Source of the DNA: Deltaproteobacteria bacterium
GTDB taxonomy: Bacteria; Desulfobacterota; Desulfobulbia; Desulfobulbales; SURF-16
Direction: 5' to 3'
Assembly: GCA_016219175.1 (NCBI GenBank)
Contig: JACRCD010000006.1
Span: forward strand, 1 to 64,000
Length of the DNA: 64,000 bases
Shown here piece by piece: positions 8,288 to 17,618 of this stretch. A program made the translations under genes and the position numbers. The notes under the pieces are model-generated. The model saw nothing but the letters and a program-made list of their open reading frames with translations, was not told the DNA's origin and searched no databases. Numbering within the stretch: the stretch's first letter is position 1; each line of letters begins with the position of its first letter.

Positions 8288-9679
8288 GTGGATAGTGACA
8301 GATCAATCTTTTGGCACCAGGGGCTTTTTCTCCAGCCGCATCATTTTCAGCAGAATGACTTTTATATTCAGGCCCAGGGGAAACCCTTCCGGAAATTTCT
8401 CACCCCTTTCTTCTGGGGTGTCGCTGAAATTGAGATAGCCAGAGGGGCTCTCGAAAATCTTTCCTTTGATGTGCTGAAAGGGGAGTTTATCTTTCAGGAC
8501 GGGACCTACGTGGTCTTTCCCGGCAATGCCGTCTTGTCGAGCAGGTCCTTCAAGGATGCCTGGCTGGAGGAGGACAAGCCTTTTACCGTTTATCTCGGCT
8601 TGAGGAAACTTGACGAGTCCGGCGCTAATGTGACGGAACTGGTCAGTATCGACAAGCTGTCGGAAGTAACAACGCGCTATATGACGTCAGCCGAACCGGA
8701 ACAGATAGCTGATATCTATGAGAGCGGTCCGCCGGGACAGTTGAAAAAGCTGAACCTGGTGCTGAAGCTTTTCTGGGAAAACGAGAAGGACATGGTCGGC
8801 GATTATCTGCTGCTTCCCCTGGCCCAGCTGGAAAGAGACGGGGACGCCATTCGTTTCTCCCCGGTCTTTGTTCCTCCCGCCATTACCATTCAAGGCTCGG
8901 AAATTCTGCTGAAAACCGTCAAGGATATCCGGGACCAGACAGGCAGCCGCAGCCGGCAGCTTAATGAATACAAGGCGCAGCGCGGCATCCATACCAGTGA
9001 TTTCGGGGCTCGTGACATGGTCTTTATGCTGGCCTTGCGCACTCTCAACCGCTATGTGCCGATGCTCTTTCATCTCACCGAGCCGACCTGCATCCATCCC
9101 TGGGTGGCCTTCGGCCTGCTGCGCCAGTTGATCGGCGAGCTCTCCTCCTTCTCCAGCAGAATAAACGTGCTGGGCGAACAAAACGACGGAAAGCCCCTGC
9201 TCGGCGTTTATAATCACAGCGAGCTCGGCCGGTGCTTTTTGGCGGCGCAGTCCCTCATCTCACTGCTGCTGGACGAAATCACCGCCGGCCCCGATTATAT
9301 CGTCAGGCTGGTGTTTGACGGGACGTATTATATCGCCGACCTGTCGCCGGCTCATTTTACCGAAGGAAACCGCTACTATCTGGTGGTCGATACGGAGGAA
9401 AACCCGCAGGCGGTTCTTGACGCCCTGCTTGGTCTGGCGAAACTGGGCTCCAGGGAATCCCTGCCCTTATTAATCGCCCGGGCCCTGCCCGGCGTGACGC
9501 TTGAGCATCTTGCCCTGCCGCCGCAGGAATTGCCCCGCCGCGCCCACTGTCTTTATTTTCAGATCAATCACCATGGCGACCAGTGGGGCAACGTGGTGAA
9601 AGGTAACAATCTGGCTTTGTACTGGGATAACGCCCCTGATGATTTCAAGGCGGAACTCATGGTTGTAGGGAGGTCGTAA
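8288..9679 (+). CDS. tssK: TssK, T6SS baseplate component
   Basis: The 463-residue length and sequence match TssK (ImpJ/VasE). The N-terminus IFWHQGLFLQPHHFQQ is the family signature, and LALRTLNRYVPMLFHLTEP and QLIGELSSFSS lie in the middle. TssK is a trimer linking the baseplate wedges to the TssL-TssM membrane complex. The start is GTG at 8288, preceded by GAAGGGGATCAAG. About 130 bases of the spacer after the repeat element remain upstream; whether tssK has its own promoter cannot be decided. It ends two bases before tssL. Confidence 0.95.
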   Translation: MDSDRSIFWHQGLFLQPHHFQQNDFYIQAQGKPFRKFLTPFFWGVAEIEIARGALENLSFDVLKGEFIFQDGTYVVFPGNAVLSSRSFKDAWLEEDKPFTVYLGLRKLDESGANVTELVSIDKLSEVTTRYMTSAEPEQIADIYESGPPGQLKKLNLVLKLFWENEKDMVGDYLLLPLAQLERDGDAIRFSPVFVPPAITIQGSEILLKTVKDIRDQTGSRSRQLNEYKAQRGIHTSDFGARDMVFMLALRTLNRYVPMLFHLTEPTCIHPWVAFGLLRQLIGELSSFSSRINVLGEQNDGKPLLGVYNHSELGRCFLAAQSLISLLLDEITAGPDYIVRLVFDGTYYIADLSPAHFTEGNRYYLVVDTEENPQAVLDALLGLAKLGSRESLPLLIARALPGVTLEHLALPPQELPRRAHCLYFQINHHGDQWGNVVKGNNLALYWDNAPDDFKAELMVVGRS

Positions 9680-9681
9680 AA

Positions 9682-10359
9682 ATGCGTTTACGGGATTGTT
9701 TTGCCGAACTGGTGGCCTATGTGGCCTATTTCTTAAAAAGCAGCAACCAGAACACCCTGTCCTTTCCCCAGGTGCAGATCGATGTGCAGCGGCTGCTGTC
9801 TGAAAGCGAGGAGATGGTCAGACAGGGCGAATTTTCGGCCGAGGAGTATAATGAGGCCCGTTTCGCAATCTGCGCCTGGATTGATGAATCGATCCTGAAT
9901 TCCGCCTGGCAGGGCAGGATGCAATGGCAGAAAGAACTGCTGCAGCGTAAATATTTCCAGACAACCGATGCCGGCCAGGAGTTTTTTGAACGGCTGAACC
10001 GGCTTGACCAGAATCAGCGGGGGGCGCGGGAGATTTATTATCTGTGCCTGGCCATGGGCTTTAAGGGCAGGTATCACCAGGACGGCGATGATCTGCTGCT
10101 CGACCAGCTGAAAACCTCCAACCTGAAATTCCTGCTCGGCAGCTCGCTCGGCCTGCCCGCCCTGGAGAGGATGGAACTCTTCCCGGAGGCGTATCCCGCG
10201 GAAACCGCCACCTATACGCCAAAGGCGCGAGGGGGTCTTTTCACCCTGGGGACGATTGCCCTCTTTCTGTCGCCCGTGCTGCTGTTCGGCGCGCTTTTTT
10301 TCATTTACACGTTTATTTTAAATAACGTCGGCAAGAACTTTTTGATTTCGGTGTCCTGA
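9682..10359 (+). CDS. tssL: TssL (DotU family), inner-membrane T6SS component
   Basis: This 225-residue protein is a short-form TssL. The cytoplasmic helical domain has the DotU pattern (EYNEARFAICAWIDESILNS, QKELLQRKYFQTTDAGQEFF, YLCLAMGFKGRY). One C-terminal transmembrane helix lies at about residues 186-214. It lacks the OmpA-like peptidoglycan-binding extension found in many TssL proteins, so cell-wall anchoring must come from another protein or be absent. It overlaps tssM by one base and forms the membrane complex with TssM and TssJ. Confidence 0.95.
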   Translation: MRLRDCFAELVAYVAYFLKSSNQNTLSFPQVQIDVQRLLSESEEMVRQGEFSAEEYNEARFAICAWIDESILNSAWQGRMQWQKELLQRKYFQTTDAGQEFFERLNRLDQNQRGAREIYYLCLAMGFKGRYHQDGDDLLLDQLKTSNLKFLLGSSLGLPALERMELFPEAYPAETATYTPKARGGLFTLGTIALFLSPVLLFGALFFIYTFILNNVGKNFLISVS

Positions 10360-13300
10360 TGAAACAGTTTTGGCGAATACTCATAAAATCCCTGCTGGTT
10401 ATCACCGGTATTGCCCTTCTGCTCCTGCTGATCGCCGGACTTGTGCTGGTTCTCGACTGGCCGTGGTGGACCGGTTCCTTTTTCATCCTGCTGATTTTTG
10501 GGGTGGCGATCGGGGTGCTGCTGGTCCGGAAAATTATCAACCGGCGTAAGGAACAGCAATTCGTTGATCAGATCATCTCCCAGGATGATCTGCGTTTAAA
10601 GGCCATGGCGGACAAGGAAAGGGATGAGTCGCAACTCCTCCAGGCCCGCTGGAAGGAGGCCATTGAAACCCTGAAGAAGTCGCATTTAAAGAAGCTCGGC
10701 AATCCCCTCTACGTGCTGCCCTGGTATATGGTGATCGGCGAAAGCGCTTCCGGCAAAACAACCGCCATTAAAAGCGCCAGGCTCTCCTCGCCCTTTGCCG
10801 AAGCGACCAATGTCTCCGGCGTCTCGGGAACCAGAAACTGCGATTGGTGGTTTTTCGAGCAGGCCATCATTATCGATACCGCCGGCCGCTATGCCATCCG
10901 GGTCAATGAGGAGCGTGACAAGGAGGAGTGGCGCCAGTTTCTCTCCCTGCTGACCAAGTTCCGCAAAAAGGAACCGTTAAACGGGCTGATAGTGACGGTG
11001 CCGGCCAATAAGCTGCTGGAAGGGGCCCAGGATGAGCTGGAGCGGGAAGGCTTGCAGATCAGGTCCCGGATCGATGAAATCATGCTGACCATCGGCTCCA
11101 AGTTCCCCGTCTATGTCATGGTGACCAAATGCGATCTCATCAAGGGCATGACCCATTTTTGCGATAAATTGCCGGAAAAGGTGGTCAATCAGGCCATGGG
11201 GGTGGTGAATCCCCAGCATTTGAAGGTTACCCCTGATTTCTGGCTGAATGCCGTCGACACCATCAGTGACCGGGTCGGCAGCCTCCTGCTCCGTGTCCTG
11301 CATGACAGCAAGGCCGGCAAGCTGGACCCCGCCCTGATTCTGTTCCCCAGTGAATTCGCCCGGCTGCGTAACGGCGTCAACTTTTTCATGTCCAAGGCCT
11401 TTCAGGACAATCCTTATCAGGAAACGCCGATACTCAGGGGCCTTTTCTTTACCAGCGGCCGCCAGGAAGGCACCCCTTACTCCCATTTTCTGCACAAGCT
11501 CGGCTTGCTGGGCGAAAAAGAGGTCCTGCCGGGCACGAACAGGGGCTTGTTCCTGCATGATTTCTTTGCCCGGATATTGCCCATGGACCGGGGGATTTTT
11601 GCGCCGACGCGGCGGGCCATCGAGTGGACGCAGCTGACCAGAAACCTGGGGCTGACCTCCTGGGTGGCCTTGCTCATCGCCCTCTGCGGCTTGATGAGCT
11701 TCGCTTTTGTCAAGAATCTGGACACCATGCGGGAGGTACCCAAGGAATTTCAGCAGAGTCCGGCTATGAAGGGCGACCTGTTGACGGATGTGGTGACCCT
11801 TGACCGGTACCAGCAGGCGATTCTGCAGGTTGAGGAGAGAAACAGAAACTGGTGGATACCTCGTTTCGGCCTGACGGAAAGTATTGAGCTGGAGAAACAG
11901 CTCAAGGATAAATTCTGTCAGCTCTTCAGAGCGAGTTTTCTCACGCCGCTCGACAAGAAGATCAGCGACCGGCTGGCGGCCTTTCAGGTTTCCACCCCTG
12001 AACAGACGGTTAACCGCCATGTCAGCCATTTGATCCGGCGTATCAACATCTTAAAGAAACGTTTACAATCAAGGGACTTAGAGGGGCTCAACGGTATGCC
12101 CCAGGTGCCTTTTCTCATCATGCTTACCGATCAATTGCCCCAGGAGCAGGAGGTCAAAGGCAAGATAGACAATATCTATGCCTATTATCTGCACTGGAAT
12201 CAGGATGACGGCCAGATCACCCAGGAAAAAGATGAACTGCAGAAGTGGCTGCTGCATATCCTGGCCGCCAAGGGCAACCAGCTGGACTGGCTGATCCAGT
12301 GGGCCAACGACCAGGATGATCTGAAGCCGGTAGTGCTTGGTGACTTCTGGGGGGGGACTCGAAACGGCAAGGATCAGATCAAGGTTTCACGCGCCTTCAC
12401 CAGGAAGGGTAAGGAACTGATTGACGGATTTCTGGTGGAACTCGAGGCGGTGCTGCCCGACCCCGGTCCTTCGCTTATCGCCGGTCAGAAGGCGGACCTG
12501 GAGAAAAAGTACCGGCAGGCCTTTTTCAGGGAGTGGCAGGCCTTTGCCTCCGGGTTTGACCGGGGTATTGACCGTCTCGCCGGTCATGGGGAATGGCTTA
12601 CCGCCTGCCAGCAGATCACCTCGCTTTCCGGACCATACCTTGCCCTGCTGGACAGGATGATGGTCGAGGTTATTCCTGTGGCCGAAGGCAAGAATGACGC
12701 GCCGGGCTGGGCCAACCTGACGATCATGTATCCGGTGATCCGCGGCCAGATTGAGCTGCTGGGCAAGACGGACAGCGGCTCCATGCTGGTCAAGGCCGGC
12801 GAAAAATCCTTGTCCCTGATTGACAAGGTTGAAAAGAAGTTCGATACCGGCGGAGCGGAAAAGGGTGCGGTGACAAGCCTTGAAAATCAGAGGCAGGCGG
12901 CCAGGGCTCTCCAGGAGTACCAGAAGGCCCTGCAGGAAATCACGCCTCAGCTCTCACCGCGCAAGTCCGCCTATGATATGGCCGCCGCGGTTTTCAAGGA
13001 CGAAAAAAATCCCCTGGCCACGGCCAGACAGTCGGTGGCCCGTCTCAAAAACTATATGGCTACCGGCAAGAAAGATGATGAGACATTCTGGAAGCTGCTG
13101 AACAGCCCCCTGGATCTGATCTGGGATTTTCAGAGAAACGAGGCGGGTTGCTATCTGCAGGATCGCTGGGAAAAGGATGTCATGGTCGAGGTGCAGGGGG
13201 TCAATGATCCACAGAAGGTCATGCATATTCTGCTTGATCAGGACGGCTTTGCCCACCAGTTTGTCAAAGGTCCGGCCGCTCCCTTTATCAGCCGCAATCC

Positions 13301-13844
13301 CAATAAGGGCTATTACGCCGTCCAGTCGAATGGACAGATAGCCTTCAATGCCTCTTTTTTGAATTTCCTCACCCGCGGGGTAAGCGTAAAAAAGACGGTG
13401 CTGGCCAATTATGATGTGGCCATCAAGGGGCTGCCCACCGATGCCAACCCGGATGCCCATATCAAGCCCCATGCCACCCATCTTGAGTTGAAATGCGCCG
13501 CGGGCGATGTCAAGTTGGACAACTTCCAGTTTCCCGTGGTCAAGAATTTCAAGTGGACCCCTGATACGTGCGGGGATGTTGTGCTCGATATCGAGATAAG
13601 CAATCTGGTCCTGACCAAAAAATATGAGGGCGCCCAGGCTTTCCCCGCATTTCTCCAGGATTTCAAAACCGGCCGGAATACCTTTTCTCCGGATGATTTT
13701 CCCGTGCAGAAGGATGAGCTGCAGCGGTTGGGGATCAAGCATATTGAGGTTAACTACGAATTCACGGGCAATAAACCGATATTTCAGCTGCAGGAAGAGA
13801 CCCCGGGGCAGGTTCCCTCCAGGATCGTGAAATGCTGGGATTAG
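10359..13844 (+). CDS. tssM: TssM (IcmF family), T6SS membrane-complex scaffold
   Basis: The 1,161-residue product has the standard TssM layout. Two N-terminal membrane helices lie within about residues 10-58. A cytoplasmic NTPase-like domain has Walker A GESASGKT at about 127-134 and IDTAGRY. A third membrane helix is near 430-450, followed by a long periplasmic domain that contacts TssJ. The intact Walker A suggests nucleotide binding, although this is dispensable in some systems. The start overlaps the tssL stop, and the 3' end overlaps tagF by 13 bases, so the group is translationally coupled. Confidence 0.95.
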   Translation: MKQFWRILIKSLLVITGIALLLLLIAGLVLVLDWPWWTGSFFILLIFGVAIGVLLVRKIINRRKEQQFVDQIISQDDLRLKAMADKERDESQLLQARWKEAIETLKKSHLKKLGNPLYVLPWYMVIGESASGKTTAIKSARLSSPFAEATNVSGVSGTRNCDWWFFEQAIIIDTAGRYAIRVNEERDKEEWRQFLSLLTKFRKKEPLNGLIVTVPANKLLEGAQDELEREGLQIRSRIDEIMLTIGSKFPVYVMVTKCDLIKGMTHFCDKLPEKVVNQAMGVVNPQHLKVTPDFWLNAVDTISDRVGSLLLRVLHDSKAGKLDPALILFPSEFARLRNGVNFFMSKAFQDNPYQETPILRGLFFTSGRQEGTPYSHFLHKLGLLGEKEVLPGTNRGLFLHDFFARILPMDRGIFAPTRRAIEWTQLTRNLGLTSWVALLIALCGLMSFAFVKNLDTMREVPKEFQQSPAMKGDLLTDVVTLDRYQQAILQVEERNRNWWIPRFGLTESIELEKQLKDKFCQLFRASFLTPLDKKISDRLAAFQVSTPEQTVNRHVSHLIRRINILKKRLQSRDLEGLNGMPQVPFLIMLTDQLPQEQEVKGKIDNIYAYYLHWNQDDGQITQEKDELQKWLLHILAAKGNQLDWLIQWANDQDDLKPVVLGDFWGGTRNGKDQIKVSRAFTRKGKELIDGFLVELEAVLPDPGPSLIAGQKADLEKKYRQAFFREWQAFASGFDRGIDRLAGHGEWLTACQQITSLSGPYLALLDRMMVEVIPVAEGKNDAPGWANLTIMYPVIRGQIELLGKTDSGSMLVKAGEKSLSLIDKVEKKFDTGGAEKGAVTSLENQRQAARALQEYQKALQEITPQLSPRKSAYDMAAAVFKDEKNPLATARQSVARLKNYMATGKKDDETFWKLLNSPLDLIWDFQRNEAGCYLQDRWEKDVMVEVQGVNDPQKVMHILLDQDGFAHQFVKGPAAPFISRNPNKGYYAVQSNGQIAFNASFLNFLTRGVSVKKTVLANYDVAIKGLPTDANPDAHIKPHATHLELKCAAGDVKLDNFQFPVVKNFKWTPDTCGDVVLDIEISNLVLTKKYEGAQAFPAFLQDFKTGRNTFSPDDFPVQKDELQRLGIKHIEVNYEFTGNKPIFQLQEETPGQVPSRIVKCWD

Positions 13845-14572
13845 GAAGATCAGCCAATGCCTGGCAGTGGCATGTTTCCGGAAAACATCCGGTGGCCAAG
13901 GATTACTTCAGCAGCGGGCCAAAAAGCCCCGTGGCGGAGGCCTTTGCCGAGTGGATGCGGCGTGGAACCGAAAAATTTGCCGCCTCAAGGGAAATACTCT
14001 CCCGCGCCTGTTCCTGGCGTTTCTGGGCGAAAACGGCAACCAGAGAGACCATTGTCTGCGGAGTGGTCCGCAACAGCTGTGATTCCGTGGGCCGGCCCTA
14101 TCCTTTTCTGGTGATGGGAACGGGACTTCTGGAGAAATGGGAAGAGCACTGGGATCTTCTGCCTTATGCCTGTGAAGGATTATGGAACCAGATGGAACAG
14201 ATGGCTACCAGGAATTACAGTAGTTTTGAACGTCTCAAGGAGGATTTGCTTATCCTGCGTCCGCCCCTGCCGCAGTGGCCGGAATTGGACGCTAAAAGAA
14301 GCGATTTGCTGGCCGGACAGGATTTCAGCGGGCTGAATCAAGCCCCAGCTGCTGTTGACAGGGGGCAGGATATTTTTTTCATGCCTCTGCAATGCGCAAG
14401 TCACGATCCCTTTGCCTTGATCATCCAGAACCATATCACACTCAAGCAAAAAATCGGCATGGTTCCCAACTCGTTATTCATTGGCGGCCTGATCGATCAG
14501 CCTGGTTTTGCCCTTTTTACCCGGCCATTGACTGTCAGTGATTTCGAAAGAATGTGGGAGCCTGCGGAATGA
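13832..14572 (+). CDS. tagF: TagF, T6SS-associated regulatory protein
   Basis: This 246-residue protein matches TagF (DUF2094/ImpM). The N-terminal GKHPVAKDYF is the family's conserved G-K-x-P-x-x-x-D-(F/Y) motif, and SRACSWRFWAK and GRPYPFLVMG follow. In Pseudomonas and Agrobacterium TagF represses T6SS after translation, in part by binding Fha. No fused PppA phosphatase domain is present, and no PppA or PpkA gene is nearby. A Fha C-terminal-domain protein is encoded near the start of the cluster, so a TagF-Fha interaction could be conserved (inference). Confidence 0.9.
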   Translation: MLGLGRSANAWQWHVSGKHPVAKDYFSSGPKSPVAEAFAEWMRRGTEKFAASREILSRACSWRFWAKTATRETIVCGVVRNSCDSVGRPYPFLVMGTGLLEKWEEHWDLLPYACEGLWNQMEQMATRNYSSFERLKEDLLILRPPLPQWPELDAKRSDLLAGQDFSGLNQAPAAVDRGQDIFFMPLQCASHDPFALIIQNHITLKQKIGMVPNSLFIGGLIDQPGFALFTRPLTVSDFERMWEPAE

Positions 14573-14802
14573 TTGCAAGAATTGTTTTTATTATTTGAAA
14601 TGGTGCGGGTAGGCGTGATACAAGAAGGAAAGAAACCTGGATTTAAGATTCAGTTTCAACCGCGTGCGCAACAATACAACCGTTGCGCCCGCGAGGCCGA
14701 TGTTGGTTCAGGGTGGTCAGGGGTTCATCAGGCCCACCGGGATTATCTGGATTCAATAACCGCAGCAACTCTGGAACTTGAAATGATAAGGATAGCGCCA
14801 TT

Positions 14803-15627
14803 GTGGAAGCCAAGGAACTGATCAAATCCGGCAAACTGACCGAAGCCCGGCAGCAGCTTGTTGAGGCGGTAAAAAAATCACCCGGCGATCTGGCCAGCCG
14901 CACCCTGCTTTTCCAGGTGCTCTGCAGTTACGGCGAATGGGATAAGGCGGATCGCCATCTTGACGCGATTGCCGCCCAGGACCCCAGCCGGGAGGCCGGG
15001 GTGCTCGGGTACAAGAATCTTATCCAGGCGGAGAAAAAACGGGTGGAGGTGATTGAAAAAAACTGCAACGCCTCCTTTCTGACCCAAACCCCGGTCTATC
15101 TTGAACTTCTTTCCGTGACCCGCGAGCGGCTGGCTGAAAAAAAAGTCGAGGACGCCCGTGAACTCCTGAAACAGATTGACGGATTCATCCCGGAGATTTC
15201 GGGGAAGGTCAACGATACCCCCTTTACCGGTTTCTGCGATACCGACACCCTGCTCTTTCCTTTTCTGGAAGCTTTTGCCCATGACAATTATATCTGGGTG
15301 CCCTTTGAGGCCATTCGTGAACTTTCCATCCCGGCCCCGAAAACACTGCTTGATCTCCTCTGGATCCCCGCCCACGTGACAACCTGGGAGGGATATGCCA
15401 TGAACTGTTATCTGCCGGCCTTATATCCCAACACCTTTCGCCAGGAGAATGAACGGATCAAGCTGGGACGCGTCACGGACTGGCTTCCCCTGGAAGGCGG
15501 TTTTGCCAGGGGGGTGGGACAGCACGTGTTTGCCGTGGGTGACAGGGAGATGGCAATTCTTGAGATTCGTGAGGTTGTCTTCAATTTTCCGGGCAAAGAG
15601 ATGAGTGATGATGAAGAGAACAATTGA
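14803..15627 (+). CDS. tagJ: TagJ (ImpE family), T6SS accessory protein
   Basis: This 274-residue protein matches TagJ/ImpE. It has a TPR-like N-terminus (MEAKELIKSGKLTEARQQLV) and a C-terminal domain with FTGFCDTDTLLFPFLE, YIWVPFEAI and LLDLLWIPAHVTTWEGY. TagJ binds the N-terminus of sheath protein TssB and modulates ClpV-driven sheath recycling in subtypes that carry it. The start is GTG 14803, fitting the conserved family N-terminus, with AAGGA upstream. The 230-bp gap after tagF holds one open frame without recognisable features. It overlaps tssA by 23 bases. Confidence 0.9.
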   Translation: MEAKELIKSGKLTEARQQLVEAVKKSPGDLASRTLLFQVLCSYGEWDKADRHLDAIAAQDPSREAGVLGYKNLIQAEKKRVEVIEKNCNASFLTQTPVYLELLSVTRERLAEKKVEDARELLKQIDGFIPEISGKVNDTPFTGFCDTDTLLFPFLEAFAHDNYIWVPFEAIRELSIPAPKTLLDLLWIPAHVTTWEGYAMNCYLPALYPNTFRQENERIKLGRVTDWLPLEGGFARGVGQHVFAVGDREMAILEIREVVFNFPGKEMSDDEENN

Positions 15628-16987
15628 TATCGAAGCCGTCCTGGCCCCTATCCCTGGCGAGAACCCGGCCGGCGAAAATCTCCGCTATAACCCCGTCTAC
15701 GATGAGATCCAGGAAGCGCGAAGGGCCGATGACGCCCTTGAGCGGGGGGACTGGCAGCATGACATCAAGACCTCTGACTGGGATAAGGTGCTGAAGCTGG
15801 CGGAGGAAGCCCTCAGCCGGAAGTCAAAGGACCTGCAGATTGCCGCCTGGCTGGTGGAGGGGCTGACGGTTACCGAGGGATTTGCCGGACTGCGCGAGGG
15901 ACTCAGGATCGTCACCCGCTATCTGCTGGATTTTTGGGAAAATCTCTATCCGGAGATAGAGGATGGTGACCTGGAATACAGGGTCGGGCCTCTGGAATTT
16001 CTCAATGATAAGCTCTGGCTGCCGATCAAGCAGATCCCCGTCACGGACAGCGCCACCTCCCCCGGCTATTCATGGATGAAATGGCAGGAATCCCGGCAGG
16101 TAGGGTCTGAAAAAGATATCCTCAACCAGCATGGTGATGTGGATGATAATAAAAAAAGGACCCGCAATGAATTGATAGCCGAGGGGAAATTGACCGCCGA
16201 GGAGTTTGACGGGGCGGTCACCAATTCAGCCAAGGGCTTTTACGTGACGCTTGCGGCCGAGGTTGCCGGTTGTCTGGAGCAGTTTAATGAAATGGACCAG
16301 ACGGTGGATGAAAAATTCGGGAGACAGGCCCCGCGGCTGGCGGAATTGAAAACGGCGATTGAGGATTGCGGACAGCTTGTCTCAAGGATCTTGAAGGAGA
16401 AAAGGGAACGGGAGCCCGATCTTGAGCCCGAGCCGGAAAAAGGCAGGGACAAGAGTGGTCCGGCCTTTGACGGTGAAGTGGGGGCTGAAGAGGAAGAGGG
16501 GGGTGAAACCGTTTCCCCGGCCCCGGCCGCGGGAAGGGTGGTGTCGACCGTTTTGCCCCCTGGGCAATATCGGGTCAACCGGCTGCTCGGCTCCGCCGGT
16601 ATTGAAGAGGCGGTCTGGCGGGATGCCCTTGCCAAGCTCAAGTCAGGCGGGATCAAACCGGCCCTGGAGCATTTGCTCGGCGCCTCATGCAGCGCCCAGT
16701 CCGTCCGGGAAAAGACAAATTTTCGCCTGCTCATGGCCAGACTCTGTCTCAAGGCGGCGCGGCCCGATCTGGCCCGCCCCATTGCCGAAGAGATTAATGC
16801 CCTGGTCACGGAGTTGCAGCTGGAGCGCTGGGAATCCCCCATCTGGATCGCTGAGGTTTTTGAAACGCTTTACCGCTGCCTGACCGCGGCGGGCGCTTCG
16901 GATGATGATCTTTTTAAAGCCAGGGAGCTGCTGACCAAGCTCTGCACCCTGGATGTTACAAAGGCAATGGAATTTTCACTTGATTGA
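15605..16987 (+). CDS. tssA: TssA (ImpA family), T6SS tail-assembly cap protein
   Basis: The 460-residue protein starts with an ImpA N-terminal domain. Its signatures are PIPGENPAGENLRYNPVYDE, WLVEGLTVTEGFAGLREGL and LDFWENLYPEIEDGDLEYRV. An acidic/proline-rich linker lies around residues 255-310, then a C-terminal helical domain. TssA primes and coordinates tube and sheath polymerisation. Possible starts are GTG 15605 or the ATGs at 15608 and 15611, all inside the end of tagJ; the spacing cannot decide between them. Confidence 0.9.
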   Translation: MMMKRTIDIEAVLAPIPGENPAGENLRYNPVYDEIQEARRADDALERGDWQHDIKTSDWDKVLKLAEEALSRKSKDLQIAAWLVEGLTVTEGFAGLREGLRIVTRYLLDFWENLYPEIEDGDLEYRVGPLEFLNDKLWLPIKQIPVTDSATSPGYSWMKWQESRQVGSEKDILNQHGDVDDNKKRTRNELIAEGKLTAEEFDGAVTNSAKGFYVTLAAEVAGCLEQFNEMDQTVDEKFGRQAPRLAELKTAIEDCGQLVSRILKEKREREPDLEPEPEKGRDKSGPAFDGEVGAEEEEGGETVSPAPAAGRVVSTVLPPGQYRVNRLLGSAGIEEAVWRDALAKLKSGGIKPALEHLLGASCSAQSVREKTNFRLLMARLCLKAARPDLARPIAEEINALVTELQLERWESPIWIAEVFETLYRCLTAAGASDDDLFKARELLTKLCTLDVTKAMEFSLD

Positions 16988-17073
16988 TGGCGGTCAACCC
17001 ATAATGGCTGACAGCCTATAGCCTAAACAACCTGAGTAGCGTGTCATTCATGAAATGATAAAGGAGGAGTGAT

Positions 17074-17604
17074 ATGGCAAAAAAAGAAAGTCTGCAGCAT
17101 ACCCTGGACCGGGTGAGGGCCCCCCGGGTCCAAATCACCTATGACGTGGAGGTGGGGGATGCTATAGAGATGAAGGAAATACCTTTTGTGGTCGGCGTGC
17201 TGGCCGATTTGTCCGGCAAACCGGATGAACCCCTGCCGAAACTCAAGGAAAGGAAGTTCATCGAAATCGACCGCGACAACTTTAACAATGTCATGGACGG
17301 CATGAAGCCGCGGCTTGCCTATCGCGTGGATAACAAGCTCACGGACGATGATTCCAAGATTGCCGTGGAGCTGCGCTTCAAATCCCTGGATGACTTCCAT
17401 CCCGAGCGGGTGGCGGAGCAGATCACCCCGGTGCGCAAGCTTGTCGAGGCCAGGAAGAGACTCTCCGATCTGCTGAACAAGCTGGACGGCAACGATAAAC
17501 TCGACGAGCTGCTCCAGGACGTGATCTCGAACACCGATTCCTTGCAGAAACTGGGCAAGGAGGCTGGCGTGGAAAAAAAAGAAGCTGAAACAACTAAAGA
17601 GTAA
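17074..17604 (+). CDS. tssB: TssB, small contractile-sheath subunit
   Basis: The 176-residue protein has the TssB/VipA signature: MAKKESLQHTLDRVRAPRVQ, ITYDVEVGDAIEMKEIPFVVG and LADLSGKPDEPLPKLKERKF. With TssC it forms the contractile sheath around the Hcp tube. The strong ribosome-binding site AAAGGAGGAGTG suits a highly expressed structural protein. It is followed 14 bases later by tssC. Confidence 0.95.
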   Translation: MAKKESLQHTLDRVRAPRVQITYDVEVGDAIEMKEIPFVVGVLADLSGKPDEPLPKLKERKFIEIDRDNFNNVMDGMKPRLAYRVDNKLTDDDSKIAVELRFKSLDDFHPERVAEQITPVRKLVEARKRLSDLLNKLDGNDKLDELLQDVISNTDSLQKLGKEAGVEKKEAETTKE

Positions 17605-17618
17605 AGGAGGTAGCATAG

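Noticed and set aside
14573-14821. 82-codon plus-strand frame between tagF and tagJ
   Set aside because: No ribosome-binding site, family or compositional support, and it overlaps the start of tagJ; kept only as a spacer.
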